Positions 46,995 to 55,406 are shown, numbered from the stretch's first letter. The stretch: 64,000 bases of DNA from Vibrio jasicida CAIM 1864 = LMG 25398 (GCF_000400365.1 NZ_BAOG01000014.1:147274-211273); one strand, 5' to 3'. Program-made: numbers and translations. Notes: generated by a model not told the origin, from the letters alone.

Positions 46995-49900
46995 ATGTCT
47001 AACGTTACTAGTAATGCGACAAACTTCATCGATAGTACGAGTACAAATGTAGATCCTAGAACAGGTATATTTAATGCTCACATTGATATCACTAAGTTGT
47101 TGTCATCTAAAACATCTGGAGCTCCCTATGATTTTTCTATTAGTTATAACTCATCATCAAACTTTGACTTAGGATTTGGTCGTGGTTGGGGGTATTCCTT
47201 AAGTTCTTTTAACCTGAAAAGCAAAAGATTGACCTTATCTTCAGGTCAAGTGTTTGAGATAAAGTGGGACGATACTCTAGGCGAATTCATTGCACCATAT
47301 AGAAAACTAAAAGACATCAAGATACTATACCTTGAAAAAATTGATAATGAGCCGTCATCTATAGTCCTTCATTTCAAGGATGGAACGAGTGAATATATAA
47401 GCTATGAAGAAGGAATATTATATAAAAGAGTCTCTTCTAATGGTCTTGTTGTTAACTTTGAGTATGCGAATTCTTATCAACCTAATAGCTTTGGTCTTAC
47501 TTTATGGAAAATTTCAGACGATAGTGGTCAATCAATTGAGATTGATTGGTGGACCAACGAATATAAAACAACAGTTACTCACAATAGTTTAGGTTCTGTT
47601 CTTAAAACTTGCTCGATATTAAAGATAGGTCGGGGAGATTGGAAAGGTCTTGGCTATATTTACTTCGAAGAAGAGCCCTATACTGAGTTTCAATACCGAT
47701 GGATAGAAAGTTGTAACTATGAAGTTATTGAAAAGGTGATTCATGGTACAGGACTTCAAGAAGAAATTACTTATTTAGATAACGGTCATTCGTTACCAGA
47801 TGGAGCCCCTATATCAAAGGTTCCTTTCGTTACAAAACATATTTTATATCCTGGTGAAAATCAAAATATTAAAAAAACTTTGTATTATTACACTGACATG
47901 AACTACTTAGGGTTCGGCAGTGAGCAAAGTTGGCAAAGCGGAGAAGATACTCTTTTTAAAGCAAAAAGTGATTATAAGTATACAACTAAGGAAGTGATTA
48001 ATGATACGATTCAAATAGAAAGAACCTTCAATAAATATCATTTAATGGATTTAGAATTACATACTTGTAATGAGAAATTGTTTAAGGAAGTTGTTTATTC
48101 CTATTTTGCAGATCTATCAAAAGGTATCGAATCACAGCCTGGGATATATACTCTAACTAAGAGTGAGATATTAAAGTTTTATAATGATGACAATGGCTAT
48201 AAATCTTTTAAAACAGAATATGATTACGATGACTTTGGTAACCTACTAAAGCAAATAAATACTGATGGTTCAATTATCGAACGTAAATATTACCCTAAAG
48301 AAGGTGATTCAGACTGTCCAGAAAACCCCCATGGCTTTGTAGCCCAGCTAAAAGAAGAATCTTTTATTCCAGGATCAAGTCAATTTAATATTAGGAGAAG
48401 AAATTTTACCTATACCAGTCTCCCTAGGCTAGACGATAACAGTAGATACTTTGTCCTTTTAGATAGTAGCAGTTCAAATTACAGTAAAATTACAACTAGA
48501 AATCATTACTTTGACAATAATGAAAATATTTATACGTATGGACGTGTTAAGACAGTAATCAAAACTATTGAGGGTAAGGAAACATCATACAACTTTGATT
48601 ATGAGTTTTATGATAACTCTTTAGAAATCAACCTAAACGTATCCAGCTTCGATGGGCTAAACTCAACATCAAGTAACACGATAGATTTACTTTATGGGAA
48701 TTTGATAAAATCGATAGATAGTGTAGGCGCAGAAATTGTCTACCAATATGATCCATTGGGAATAAAGATTAGTGAGGTTTTTGCTCCAAATACAGACTAT
48801 GAGGCAACCAGATCTTATAGTTATATAAGAGGAGAAAACCAAAATTCGGTTACAATAATAGAATCTATTGGTAATGTTATGGTTATAAATTTTAATAATG
48901 CCGGAAAACATGTTAATAGTTATTTGAATGGAAAAAGAGTTAACTCTATACGCTACGATGCTTTTGGTCAGGCAATAGAAGAAGATGATATAGACTATCT
49001 TTCAGACAAGATTATACTTCTTACAACTAAATACAATTATGATTCAAATCGTCAGATTAACAGAGTTGAACATCCAGATGGAAGAATAGAAAACATCGCG
49101 CAAGATATCCCTACCCTGACAAGCTTTACGGAAATCGTGGGCTTAGTTAAGGAAAAGGTAAGTTACAATATGTCTGGAAACCCAGTGTTCCGTGAAACTC
49201 AAGATATAAATGGTAAATCGGTCTTGAAGTCATCTTATAATTATGATGGCTATCAAAATATCATTTCTATAATCGACACAAATAATCGAGAGACACAATT
49301 TGAATATGATGATCTAGACCGTTTAGTCACGACAAAAAAAACAATTGATGGTGTCCTTGTAGCAGAAAGTCTAACTTACCCTACTTTTGTTGAAATGGAT
49401 ACACCAGCTACTATAGCACTAGATAAGAGTATTCTAGGGTCTAGAGCATTCGACGGATTTGGAAGGGTTACAACAGAAGACTCGGCTAAAGGACTACGTC
49501 ATTGGACATATACGAACGGGAACCCTTTTCCAAATACGGAAATAACACCTACTGGTCAAGTATTATATCCTAAATATGACCTTTATTTGGGCGCTCAAAC
49601 AAGCCTTGAAGTTGAGAGCGATGAGAAGTTAGCTAGACTATATCAATATGATAAGGCGATAGGAACTCTTAAATCTTCACAAAATATACATGGTGAACAT
49701 ACATTCACCTACGATTCATTTGGGCGAGTGACAAAAGAAGTTGTCACGTTAAATGATAATATCCCTCGTGAAGCAAAATATTCCTATTCACTCCTGGGGA
49801 AACTCGAAGAAAAATGGGATTTTTTTAATAATAAGACAGTTTATAAGTATGATGATCTTGGTAGGGTTAAAACTATCAGTCAAGAGATTTTAGGAAATAA

Positions 49901-50792
49901 TTACTGTACGGAAATAACCTATGACCAGTTTAGTAGACCTTACTTTTATACTGTAAAGAATGGAAAAGAAACTTCTGCGACAGTTGAGGTTGTATTTGAT
50001 TTTTTAGGCATGGAATTAAGTCGTTCTTTTGTGACAAGAGATTATTCAAAAACTATTTCGAATACTTTTAATAGTGATCAGCTTATTTCAAATCGTGTAT
50101 TTACTGACTCAGAAGGTATCAATATTACTGAATATTATATGTATGATGATATGTTGAGATTGGTTAATTACCGTTGCTCTGGTAATAGTGCTCCAAAAGA
50201 TGAGTACGGGAATGCGATATCAGAACAAATTTTTAAATATGATACTTATGGTAACATAACCCAGACTACTTCTACATTTGTTGACAAAACCTATAATCAG
50301 ATGGATCTAATATATGATGAGAAAACCCCAAGTCGTTTAGTTAACATTGTTAACACCCATCAAAGTTATCCTGCCTCAATTGAATTTAATTACGACGCAT
50401 CAGGTAATTTACTTAATGATGAGCAGGGTTTAAATTATGAATATAACGCCCTCGATCAAATATCTTCTATTACAAATAATAGTAGTACGCTATCGAATTA
50501 TGGGCATGATGAGTTTGGTCAACTAGTTTCTCAAACAATTGAAGATATTCATACATACCTTTTGTATCAGCAGGGAGAGCTGCGGCATGAAATATCAGAG
50601 GGTACTCATACAATTTTGGAGAATGCGGGTTTAACGCTTCGTCGTTGTACCGTAGATAATCAAATTAAACAGGAAGACTTACTGCTACTCGACACCCAAG
50701 GTAGTGTTACTACCGAAGTTACAAAACATGAAGATGGCTCTTTGATAACTAAAAGCCACCTTTATACAGCTTATGGTGAAGAGGGAAGATAA
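46995..50792 (+). CDS. RHS/YD-repeat shell protein lacking the RHS core and C-terminal domain
   Basis: 1265 aa. The N-terminal region (STNVDPRTGIFNAHIDIT; FDLGFGRGWGYSLSSFNL) is the usual start of long RHS/Tc-like proteins; then many YD repeats (YDDFGNLLKQINTDG, YDGYQNIISIIDTNN, YDDLDRLVTTKK, YDDLGRVKTISQ, YDASGNLLNDEQGLNYEYNA). It stops at SHLYTAYGEEGR, exactly where an RHS protein would continue into the conserved core, which is encoded by the next gene one base later. I see no signal peptide. YD repeats build a hollow cocoon that holds a toxin domain in known RHS and TcB/TcC proteins. Confidence 0.9.
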   Translation: MSNVTSNATNFIDSTSTNVDPRTGIFNAHIDITKLLSSKTSGAPYDFSISYNSSSNFDLGFGRGWGYSLSSFNLKSKRLTLSSGQVFEIKWDDTLGEFIAPYRKLKDIKILYLEKIDNEPSSIVLHFKDGTSEYISYEEGILYKRVSSNGLVVNFEYANSYQPNSFGLTLWKISDDSGQSIEIDWWTNEYKTTVTHNSLGSVLKTCSILKIGRGDWKGLGYIYFEEEPYTEFQYRWIESCNYEVIEKVIHGTGLQEEITYLDNGHSLPDGAPISKVPFVTKHILYPGENQNIKKTLYYYTDMNYLGFGSEQSWQSGEDTLFKAKSDYKYTTKEVINDTIQIERTFNKYHLMDLELHTCNEKLFKEVVYSYFADLSKGIESQPGIYTLTKSEILKFYNDDNGYKSFKTEYDYDDFGNLLKQINTDGSIIERKYYPKEGDSDCPENPHGFVAQLKEESFIPGSSQFNIRRRNFTYTSLPRLDDNSRYFVLLDSSSSNYSKITTRNHYFDNNENIYTYGRVKTVIKTIEGKETSYNFDYEFYDNSLEINLNVSSFDGLNSTSSNTIDLLYGNLIKSIDSVGAEIVYQYDPLGIKISEVFAPNTDYEATRSYSYIRGENQNSVTIIESIGNVMVINFNNAGKHVNSYLNGKRVNSIRYDAFGQAIEEDDIDYLSDKIILLTTKYNYDSNRQINRVEHPDGRIENIAQDIPTLTSFTEIVGLVKEKVSYNMSGNPVFRETQDINGKSVLKSSYNYDGYQNIISIIDTNNRETQFEYDDLDRLVTTKKTIDGVLVAESLTYPTFVEMDTPATIALDKSILGSRAFDGFGRVTTEDSAKGLRHWTYTNGNPFPNTEITPTGQVLYPKYDLYLGAQTSLEVESDEKLARLYQYDKAIGTLKSSQNIHGEHTFTYDSFGRVTKEVVTLNDNIPREAKYSYSLLGKLEEKWDFFNNKTVYKYDDLGRVKTISQEILGNNYCTEITYDQFSRPYFYTVKNGKETSATVEVVFDFLGMELSRSFVTRDYSKTISNTFNSDQLISNRVFTDSEGINITEYYMYDDMLRLVNYRCSGNSAPKDEYGNAISEQIFKYDTYGNITQTTSTFVDKTYNQMDLIYDEKTPSRLVNIVNTHQSYPASIEFNYDASGNLLNDEQGLNYEYNALDQISSITNNSSTLSNYGHDEFGQLVSQTIEDIHTYLLYQQGELRHEISEGTHTILENAGLTLRRCTVDNQIKQEDLLLLDTQGSVTTEVTKHEDGSLITKSHLYTAYGEEGR

Positions 50793-50793
50793 A

Positions 50794-52047
50794 ATGAAGA
50801 AGAATATATTTAATAAAGTACTGCCGATGATACCTTTGAGCCAAGAAAGGCGTTCATTCATGAAAAAATCTGCAGCTGTCAGTGCTTTAGCGCTGGGAGG
50901 TGGCGTGCTAGCACCTAGGCAAGTTCGAGCTCAAACTTCAAACCCCTTACTAGCAAACTCTATAGGTTATACCGGTGAGCGGAGAGACCCCGTAACCGGA
51001 TGCTATCATCTAGGAAATGGTTATAGAATGTACAATCCAAGGATTATGCGTTTTCATTCAGCAGATAGCGTTAGCCCATTCGGAAGAGGTGGTATAAATT
51101 CCTACGCTTATTGTCTTGGTGACCCAGTAAACAGGACAGATCCCAGTGGCCATTTTGCATTACTGAGTATAATAACTGGTGCTATTGTAGGTGCGGTTGT
51201 CGGTGCTACAATATCGGCTGCTGCTGAAGGTATCAGGTCTGCAACTTCTGGTCAAAGTTTTGACTGGAAGCAAGTAGGTATTGGGGCGGCATTAGGTCTT
51301 ATTAGTGGTGGGTTTGGTACAGCTGCAAAAGGAGCTACGACTGGTGTTAAAGTGGGCTTAGCAATCGCAGATTCGATAACTTCAAGTGCTACAGAGTTTG
51401 GCCTGAATGTTGCGACGGGTATGCCTACTAAGCAAGCTGGTATTAGTGCTGGTGTTGGTGCTATCGTAGGGCTGGGAAGTTATGGTGTAGGACAGGGCAC
51501 TACAAGATTTCGTAGATCAACCCAACGTCGTTTACCAATGAGAAGTAATACCAAGCACCCCATGAGTATAGAGGGACAGGGGGCCTACGGCCCTTGGCCT
51601 AGAGGATATACTGATAACTTTCGTGATACAGGCGAAGAAGCGATTTTATTGCACGGTGACCCAGATGGTAAAGTATATGTGGGAGAAAGAGCCTATAAAG
51701 ACCCAGTCACTAATAAGTGGGAGACAGATTATAGTAATCTTACTGCTTTGACGGGGTCTCAACTCGCACAACACATGAAGAATAACGAAGGGATTGATTT
51801 GTATAAAGGTTTACCAACATCTCCCGTTCATTTGTTAAGCTGTTATGGAAAACTAGGAGCAGCTCAAGATTTAGCGACAGAGATAGGTCGACCTGTTATT
51901 GCTTATTCTAAGCAGCCTACGTGGACTCATAACCTGGACACTATAGAGTCTCCAGCGTTTTCTGTAGGAGCATCTTTTGGTAAGTGGGACCCTCGAGGTT
52001 GCTTTTGGGATAGGCATGGTGCTAAGCCAAGAAGATTCACCCCTTAG
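50794..52047 (+). CDS. Tat-signal RHS-core protein with putative cysteine-peptidase-like C-terminal domain
   Basis: 417 aa from the ATG at 50794, one base after the stop of the YD-repeat gene and preceded by GAGGGAAG; an upstream in-frame ATG at 50773 lies within the previous gene. Residues 16-46 form a twin-arginine signal (SQERRSFMKKSAAV..., hydrophobic run, VRAQ). Residues 57-120 are the RHS-associated core (GYTGERRDPVTGCYHLGNGY ... DPVNRTDPSGH). A Gly/Ala-rich hydrophobic stretch follows (about 121-230). The C-terminal domain carries ILLHGDPDGKVYVG (His287) and VHLLSCYGKLG (Cys350), spaced and shaped like the His-Gly and Cys of clan CD (caspase-like) peptidases; this is inference from motifs. 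No immunity gene lies downstream. Confidence 0.85.
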   Translation: MKKNIFNKVLPMIPLSQERRSFMKKSAAVSALALGGGVLAPRQVRAQTSNPLLANSIGYTGERRDPVTGCYHLGNGYRMYNPRIMRFHSADSVSPFGRGGINSYAYCLGDPVNRTDPSGHFALLSIITGAIVGAVVGATISAAAEGIRSATSGQSFDWKQVGIGAALGLISGGFGTAAKGATTGVKVGLAIADSITSSATEFGLNVATGMPTKQAGISAGVGAIVGLGSYGVGQGTTRFRRSTQRRLPMRSNTKHPMSIEGQGAYGPWPRGYTDNFRDTGEEAILLHGDPDGKVYVGERAYKDPVTNKWETDYSNLTALTGSQLAQHMKNNEGIDLYKGLPTSPVHLLSCYGKLGAAQDLATEIGRPVIAYSKQPTWTHNLDTIESPAFSVGASFGKWDPRGCFWDRHGAKPRRFTP

Positions 52048-52233
52048 TTTCGTCATATCAAGAGTTTATTGAACTTTTACTCTTACCGTAAACCACCTGC
52101 GTGAGTGGGTGGTTGTTAGCATATATTTCTCCTAAGAGGCTGATATTGTTATAACTTCGTATAGTTTCTCTATATTTGGTTGTGTATGTTTGCTAATCAC
52201 TGCTTTACATCTTTGCTTTAAGAAAGTAGCAAT

Positions 52234-52260
52234 GCCCCGAAATCTCGGGGCTTTGCGTTT
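52234..52260 (+). terminator. Terminator between the RHS locus and exsE
   Basis: GCCCCGA/TCGGGGC stem with AATC loop, then TTTGCGTTTC. It lies between convergent genes. The rest of the 234-bp gap holds a second, weaker hairpin (about 52090-52112) and no gene. Confidence 0.75.
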
Positions 52261-52281
52261 CTTACAAAGTGAGAGCGACCC

Positions 52282-52581
52282 CTAACTCATTGGCCTGCTG
52301 GCCGCGATCACTTCAACTTTTCTATTCAACAGGTTCTGCGCTGCGTTCGAGTCTTTTTCAAAGCTTAAAATCGTGTTGGAGAGCTCAGTATTGGCAAGCA
52401 TAGAAAGCGTCTCGCCTAGTTCCAGTTTTGAGAGACTGCGGTTTTGCTCTCGCTCGTTTGGATTTATCTGCACCACGGTTCTGCCTAAAAAGTTTCCCTT
52501 CTTTACAGACTCAGTCTGGCTATTGCTCTCGACCCAATCGATAGATAAATGCTTTTGTGTTGGTTGGATGTCATTGGACAT
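52282..52581 (-). CDS. exsE: Type III secretion regulatory protein ExsE
   Basis: 99-aa small polar protein (MSNDIQPTQKHLSIDWVESN...). Assigned as ExsE from position directly after exsC, size and locus layout; sequence similarity to Pseudomonas ExsE is low in general. In the ExsA circuit ExsE is a secreted negative regulator: in the cell it binds ExsC, and its export through the T3SS frees ExsC to bind ExsD, which releases ExsA. 7 bp after exsC on the minus strand. Confidence 0.8.
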   Translation of the reverse strand: MSNDIQPTQKHLSIDWVESNSQTESVKKGNFLGRTVVQINPNEREQNRSLSKLELGETLSMLANTELSNTILSFEKDSNAAQNLLNRKVEVIAASRPMS

Positions 52582-52588
52582 AGATTAC

Positions 52589-53035
52589 CTAAACTCTTAA
52601 ATCCGAGCTCTGAAGCTGAGAGGGCAAAGCTTCCATGGCGATGTGGGCGGATAACAAGTCTTCCCAAGATTCGCTCTGTGTGAGCAGCTCAGCCAGTGCA
52701 TCTTCAAACAGTTCGTAGTCGAGTGATTCTACGTGAAGCAGTCTATTTAAACAAAGCTTGTGCCTGTGGTTATCTAAACTAAAAAACAGTTGATGCTCAG
52801 ACCAATGGTAGTTGAATGCGACAAAAGAACGGTAAAGGTCAGAGTTAACAATTTGTAGATCGACGATCTCAGCTTCTAATTGAAGCATCCCTGTTGTTGG
52901 GTGAAAAATCACATGCACTCTTAAGTTGTCATCAAAAGCTAAACCCAATTCGTCTTCAATCAACTGTAATTTAGGTAACCCTATTTGATGAGCAAATTTA
53001 AGTAAAACCTCATCTACGATTTGGCGCGCAGACAT
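52589..53035 (-). CDS. exsC: Type III secretion chaperone/anti-anti-activator ExsC
   Basis: 148 aa, the size and fold class (CesT/Spa15-like chaperone) of ExsC: N-terminal helix MSARQIVDEVLLKFAHQIGL, central strands LGLAFDDNLRVHVIFHPTTG and LQLEAEIVDLQIV, and an acidic C-terminal helix. Binds ExsE, and after ExsE export binds the anti-activator ExsD. The ATG at 53033-53035 has AGGA eight bases before it. A clear ExsA-dependent promoter lies 32-82 bp upstream, so the gene is under positive feedback. Confidence 0.85.
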   Translation of the reverse strand: MSARQIVDEVLLKFAHQIGLPKLQLIEDELGLAFDDNLRVHVIFHPTTGMLQLEAEIVDLQIVNSDLYRSFVAFNYHWSEHQLFFSLDNHRHKLCLNRLLHVESLDYELFEDALAELLTQSESWEDLLSAHIAMEALPSQLQSSDLRV

Positions 53036-53066
53036 AGAAGTTATCCTATTTAGAATTTTAAGGGTG

Positions 53067-53117
53067 AAATTATGGGAAGTGCATTTGAATGTTTATCAAT
53101 ATTGGTTGGATTTTTTT
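53067..53117 (-). promoter_or_regulatory. ExsA-dependent promoter of exsCE
   Basis: On the minus strand, an A7 run, then CCAACC, then TTGATA (53099-53094): this matches the Pseudomonas ExsA consensus (A-tract, central C, TGA block) at most positions. It is followed by exactly 21 bp and TAATTT (53072-53067). The 21-bp spacer between the TTGA element and the -10 is the hallmark of ExsA promoters. Confidence 0.75.
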
Positions 53118-53242
53118 ATATAAACGTTTTTTCTATAAGGTTAATAAACAAGTTATTGATGGTGTTGCTTATATCCTTAGTGCATATAAATTTCGCTTAT
53201 ATAATGTTTGATTATGTGCTTGGAACTAATGTCAAATTTTAA
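53072..53242 (+). CDS. Putative 56-aa membrane protein between exsC and exsB
   Basis: ATG with AAGGGTG seven bases upstream, then 56 codons to TAA. The product has two hydrophobic stretches (FECLSILVGFFYINVFSI; LLMVLLISLVHINFAYIM), so a small two-span membrane protein is possible. Against it: the start and N-terminal codons overlap the exsC promoter and ExsA box on the opposite strand, and A+T-rich DNA easily encodes hydrophobic frames. No family recognised. Confidence 0.35.
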   Translation: MGSAFECLSILVGFFYINVFSIRLINKLLMVLLISLVHINFAYIMFDYVLGTNVKF

Positions 53243-53263
53243 AACAAAGTAAACCCAGTGCCA

Positions 53264-53314
53264 TTAAAGACGTTCTTATTTTTGAGAATTTAATTTTTAA
53301 TTTATATATAAAAT
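53264..53314 (+). promoter_or_regulatory. Candidate ExsA-dependent promoter of exsB
   Basis: TTGAGA (53282-53287), exactly 21 bp, TAAAAT (53309-53314), 80 bp before the exsB start. The upstream half is weaker than at exsC and exsD: the A-tract is short and the central C is one base off. The long spacer is the main argument. Confidence 0.45.
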
Positions 53315-53394
53315 ATAGGTTGATCTTTTATATATTTCTGTACCAGAATTGCGACTGTCATTTTTAATAAAAAGATAAGTAGATAGAGTACGCA

Positions 53395-53802
53395 GTGAAA
53401 TCTAGAACGCTTATTGGGTTGTTAAGCATTTTGCTTTTGAGCGCTTGCACTCACACCAGTTCCTTAGAAGGCGGGTTTGCGAGTTCTTCCCAAGCCGTGC
53501 TGTATGGGTGGGTTGCTTTTGATGAGTATATTGCTCCCGTGAGTACATCGGTTGATATTGATGTATGCCAAGTGACTGCAGAACGATGTATTACTGTCGC
53601 AAAGCAGACGTATCAAGGGGTTCAACTACCTGTGCAATACTCTTTTGTTATTGCGCCGATTCAAGCTGGAAAAGGCGAGATGAAAATCCGTACCGTGTTA
53701 CGTTCTCAAGGAAAAATCATAGCCAGTAAAGAAGAAGGCTATATTTTTACGCAAGGCAGAGTACATAAGGACTTAAAACTAGAAGCTTACAATAATAACT
53801 AG
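53395..53802 (+). CDS. exsB: Type III secretion pilotin-like lipoprotein ExsB (YscW family)
   Basis: 135-aa lipoprotein, starting at GTG; signal peptide IGLLSILLLSACTHTSS with lipobox LLSAC. The mature domain is beta-rich (VLYGWVAFDEYIAPVSTSVD; VQLPVQYSFVIAPIQAGKGE) and matches the YscW/ExsB pilotin fold, which helps the secretin (VscC) insert in the outer membrane. Located before exsA as in Pseudomonas exsCEBA, but here divergent from exsCE and 600 bp from exsA. Confidence 0.82.
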   Translation: MKSRTLIGLLSILLLSACTHTSSLEGGFASSSQAVLYGWVAFDEYIAPVSTSVDIDVCQVTAERCITVAKQTYQGVQLPVQYSFVIAPIQAGKGEMKIRTVLRSQGKIIASKEEGYIFTQGRVHKDLKLEAYNNN

Positions 53803-53870
53803 AAAAGTAATCGTTTTCATTTTTTCTATTTTAATAAAAAATTTAGTTGAATGAAGCGAATAATTCAGCG

Positions 53871-53899
53871 CTTAAACCCTAATTATTATTGGGTTTAAG
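53871..53899 (+). other. Stem-loop in the exsB-exsA gap
   Basis: Perfect nine-base arms CTTAAACCC/GGGTTTAAG around an A+T loop of 11 bases, 68 bases after exsB. There is no T-run, so it may be an RNA-stability or attenuation element rather than a simple terminator. Confidence 0.5.
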
Positions 53900-54243
53900 T
53901 CATCGGTTCAGTGCTTCTTTATATGAATATCAGTTGCACTTACTGCAATTTTTATGTTTATATCCCCCGCTTCTGAGAAGTTGGCTAGATAGAATGGTTT
54001 AAAAATAAACACTTCGTTTTTTGTGGAAATACCAATATTAATGAAAGTAGGCTTAAATATTAGTACTTTCATTTATTCTAATATAATAAGAGCTTTGGTT
54101 GTTTGAGTATCACTAGTTATAAGTTGAACTTTAGCAAAAGCTTATTAATTCTCGAGAATATCACATAACAATATCGAGACGTTTTTCCAAGATTATTTTT
54201 TGCTGCTACAGGCAGTTTTTGAGCTATTTATAATTTATTCGGG

Positions 54244-54285
54244 GAGTATGGTCGTGCTATCGCACCTATGCTCTTTTCTTTGCTT
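54244..54285 (+). terminator. Terminator-like hairpin upstream of exsA
   Basis: Twelve pairs with two G-T pairs and a two-base bulge (54244-54251 with 54266-54273; 54254-54257 with 54262-54265), followed by TTTTCTTTGCTTCTTT. It lies 130-160 bases before exsA in a 600-bp gap (53803-54402) that has no credible ORF. It could limit read-through from exsB into exsA. TTGACA at 54292-54297 lies just after it, but I found no convincing -10. Confidence 0.5.
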
Positions 54286-54402
54286 CTTTAATTGACATCG
54301 TTTTGATTACACATCCGCGTGTACGTTTTCGTATTGGGTGTGAGTCAGGCTATGGCATTTCTCTAGTGGGATTAGAGAAATTAGAATTATGAAGGGTAGA
54401 AA

Positions 54403-55263
54403 ATGGATGTGTTAGGCCAACTAAACACAGAAAGGGTCAACTCGCTATCGCGAAAAATCCATAGTGCTTGCTACTATGAAAAATACGATGAAGTATTTCA
54501 TTCTCGCCAGTCTCACATTGTTGTCGTTCACAATGGACAATTGAGAGTTCAGACGGGGGACTGCACGTTAGATGTGGTCGCTGGTTGTGGGGTGTATCTC
54601 TCTCAAGGGGATTACTTACTAGAATACACACCAGTAGATGGCCAATATACGGCGTCAGTGATCGAATTCGACAATGAACTTGTCAGTCAATTTTTGCAAA
54701 AGCACAGTGATTTACTGATGTCGCTACCAAAAGTTGAGAACGTTCAGTCTGGATTGTTCCCGTTTACTTTCAATTTGTTGATAGAGCAGACCTTATCAGG
54801 GATGAAGACGCTAGAAGAGCAGTCTTATCCTGACACCATCATGCGCTTAAAATACGAGGAAATGCTCATCTTATTGCTCCACGGTGAGCAAGGTGAGAAC
54901 CTGTATGCGTTATTATCACAGCTGACCAACAAAACCTCAGACAGACTGCGTCGCTTTATGGAACTCCATTACCTGAAGGAGTGGAAGCTGACGGACTATG
55001 CTCAAGAGTTTGGTGCGAGCCTGACGACGTTTAAAGAGCTCTTTAATGAGCACTATGGCGTTTCTCCTAGAGCGTGGATCAGTGAGCGCCGTTTGCTGCA
55101 TGCCCATAAGTTATTGCTTACCAGTAAAATGAGCATTGTCGACGTCGCAATGGAAGCGGGCTTTTCTAGCCAATCTTACTTTACGCAAAGCTACCGACGC
55201 CGTTTTGGAACGACACCAAGTCGTGTACGTTCTGGGGATGAACAAGTCGCTATTGCTAAGTGA
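54403..55263 (+). CDS. exsA: Type III secretion master activator ExsA (AraC family)
   Basis: 286 aa. The N-terminal domain (about 1-170) mediates dimerisation and ExsD binding in the family; the C-terminal AraC domain (about 180-280) has two helix-turn-helix motifs (WKLTDYAQEFGASLTTFKEL and MSIVDVAMEAGFSSQSYFTQ) followed by the YRRRFGTTPSRVR signature. Activates exsC, exsD and probably exsB promoters in this window. Strong GAAGGG before the ATG. The 600-bp leader with hairpins suggests separate control of its own expression. Confidence 0.93.
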   Translation: MDVLGQLNTERVNSLSRKIHSACYYEKYDEVFHSRQSHIVVVHNGQLRVQTGDCTLDVVAGCGVYLSQGDYLLEYTPVDGQYTASVIEFDNELVSQFLQKHSDLLMSLPKVENVQSGLFPFTFNLLIEQTLSGMKTLEEQSYPDTIMRLKYEEMLILLLHGEQGENLYALLSQLTNKTSDRLRRFMELHYLKEWKLTDYAQEFGASLTTFKELFNEHYGVSPRAWISERRLLHAHKLLLTSKMSIVDVAMEAGFSSQSYFTQSYRRRFGTTPSRVRSGDEQVAIAK

Positions 55264-55277
55264 AATGTCTGACGACT

Positions 55278-55328
55278 AAAATTTTCTGACTAATTTTGAA
55301 AGGCATCAACTGGCGTAAACTCTATTAT
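55278..55328 (+). promoter_or_regulatory. ExsA-dependent promoter of exsD-vscBCDEFGHIJKL
   Basis: ExsA box 55278-55302: AAAA tract, CTGACT centre and TTTTGA block fit the Pseudomonas consensus at most positions. TTGAAA (55296-55301) is followed by exactly 21 bp and TATTAT (55323-55328), about 79 bp before the exsD start. Confidence 0.78.
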
Positions 55329-55406
55329 GCTCAGCGTAACAACGAACAAAACTATTACCTCTACTTCCTTCTGGATTGTTCGAAGTAGATGCGGAGAACA
55401 ACACCA

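Noticed and set aside
52090..52112. AACCACC...GGTGGTT hairpin after the RHS effector as an attachment site or immunity-gene remnant
   Set aside because: It is a short inverted repeat with no T-run, no matching copy elsewhere that I could see, and no ORF around it.
54292..54297. TTGACA as a sigma70 -35 for exsA
   Set aside because: No acceptable -10 hexamer at 16-18 bp; kept only as a remark on the exsB-exsA gap.
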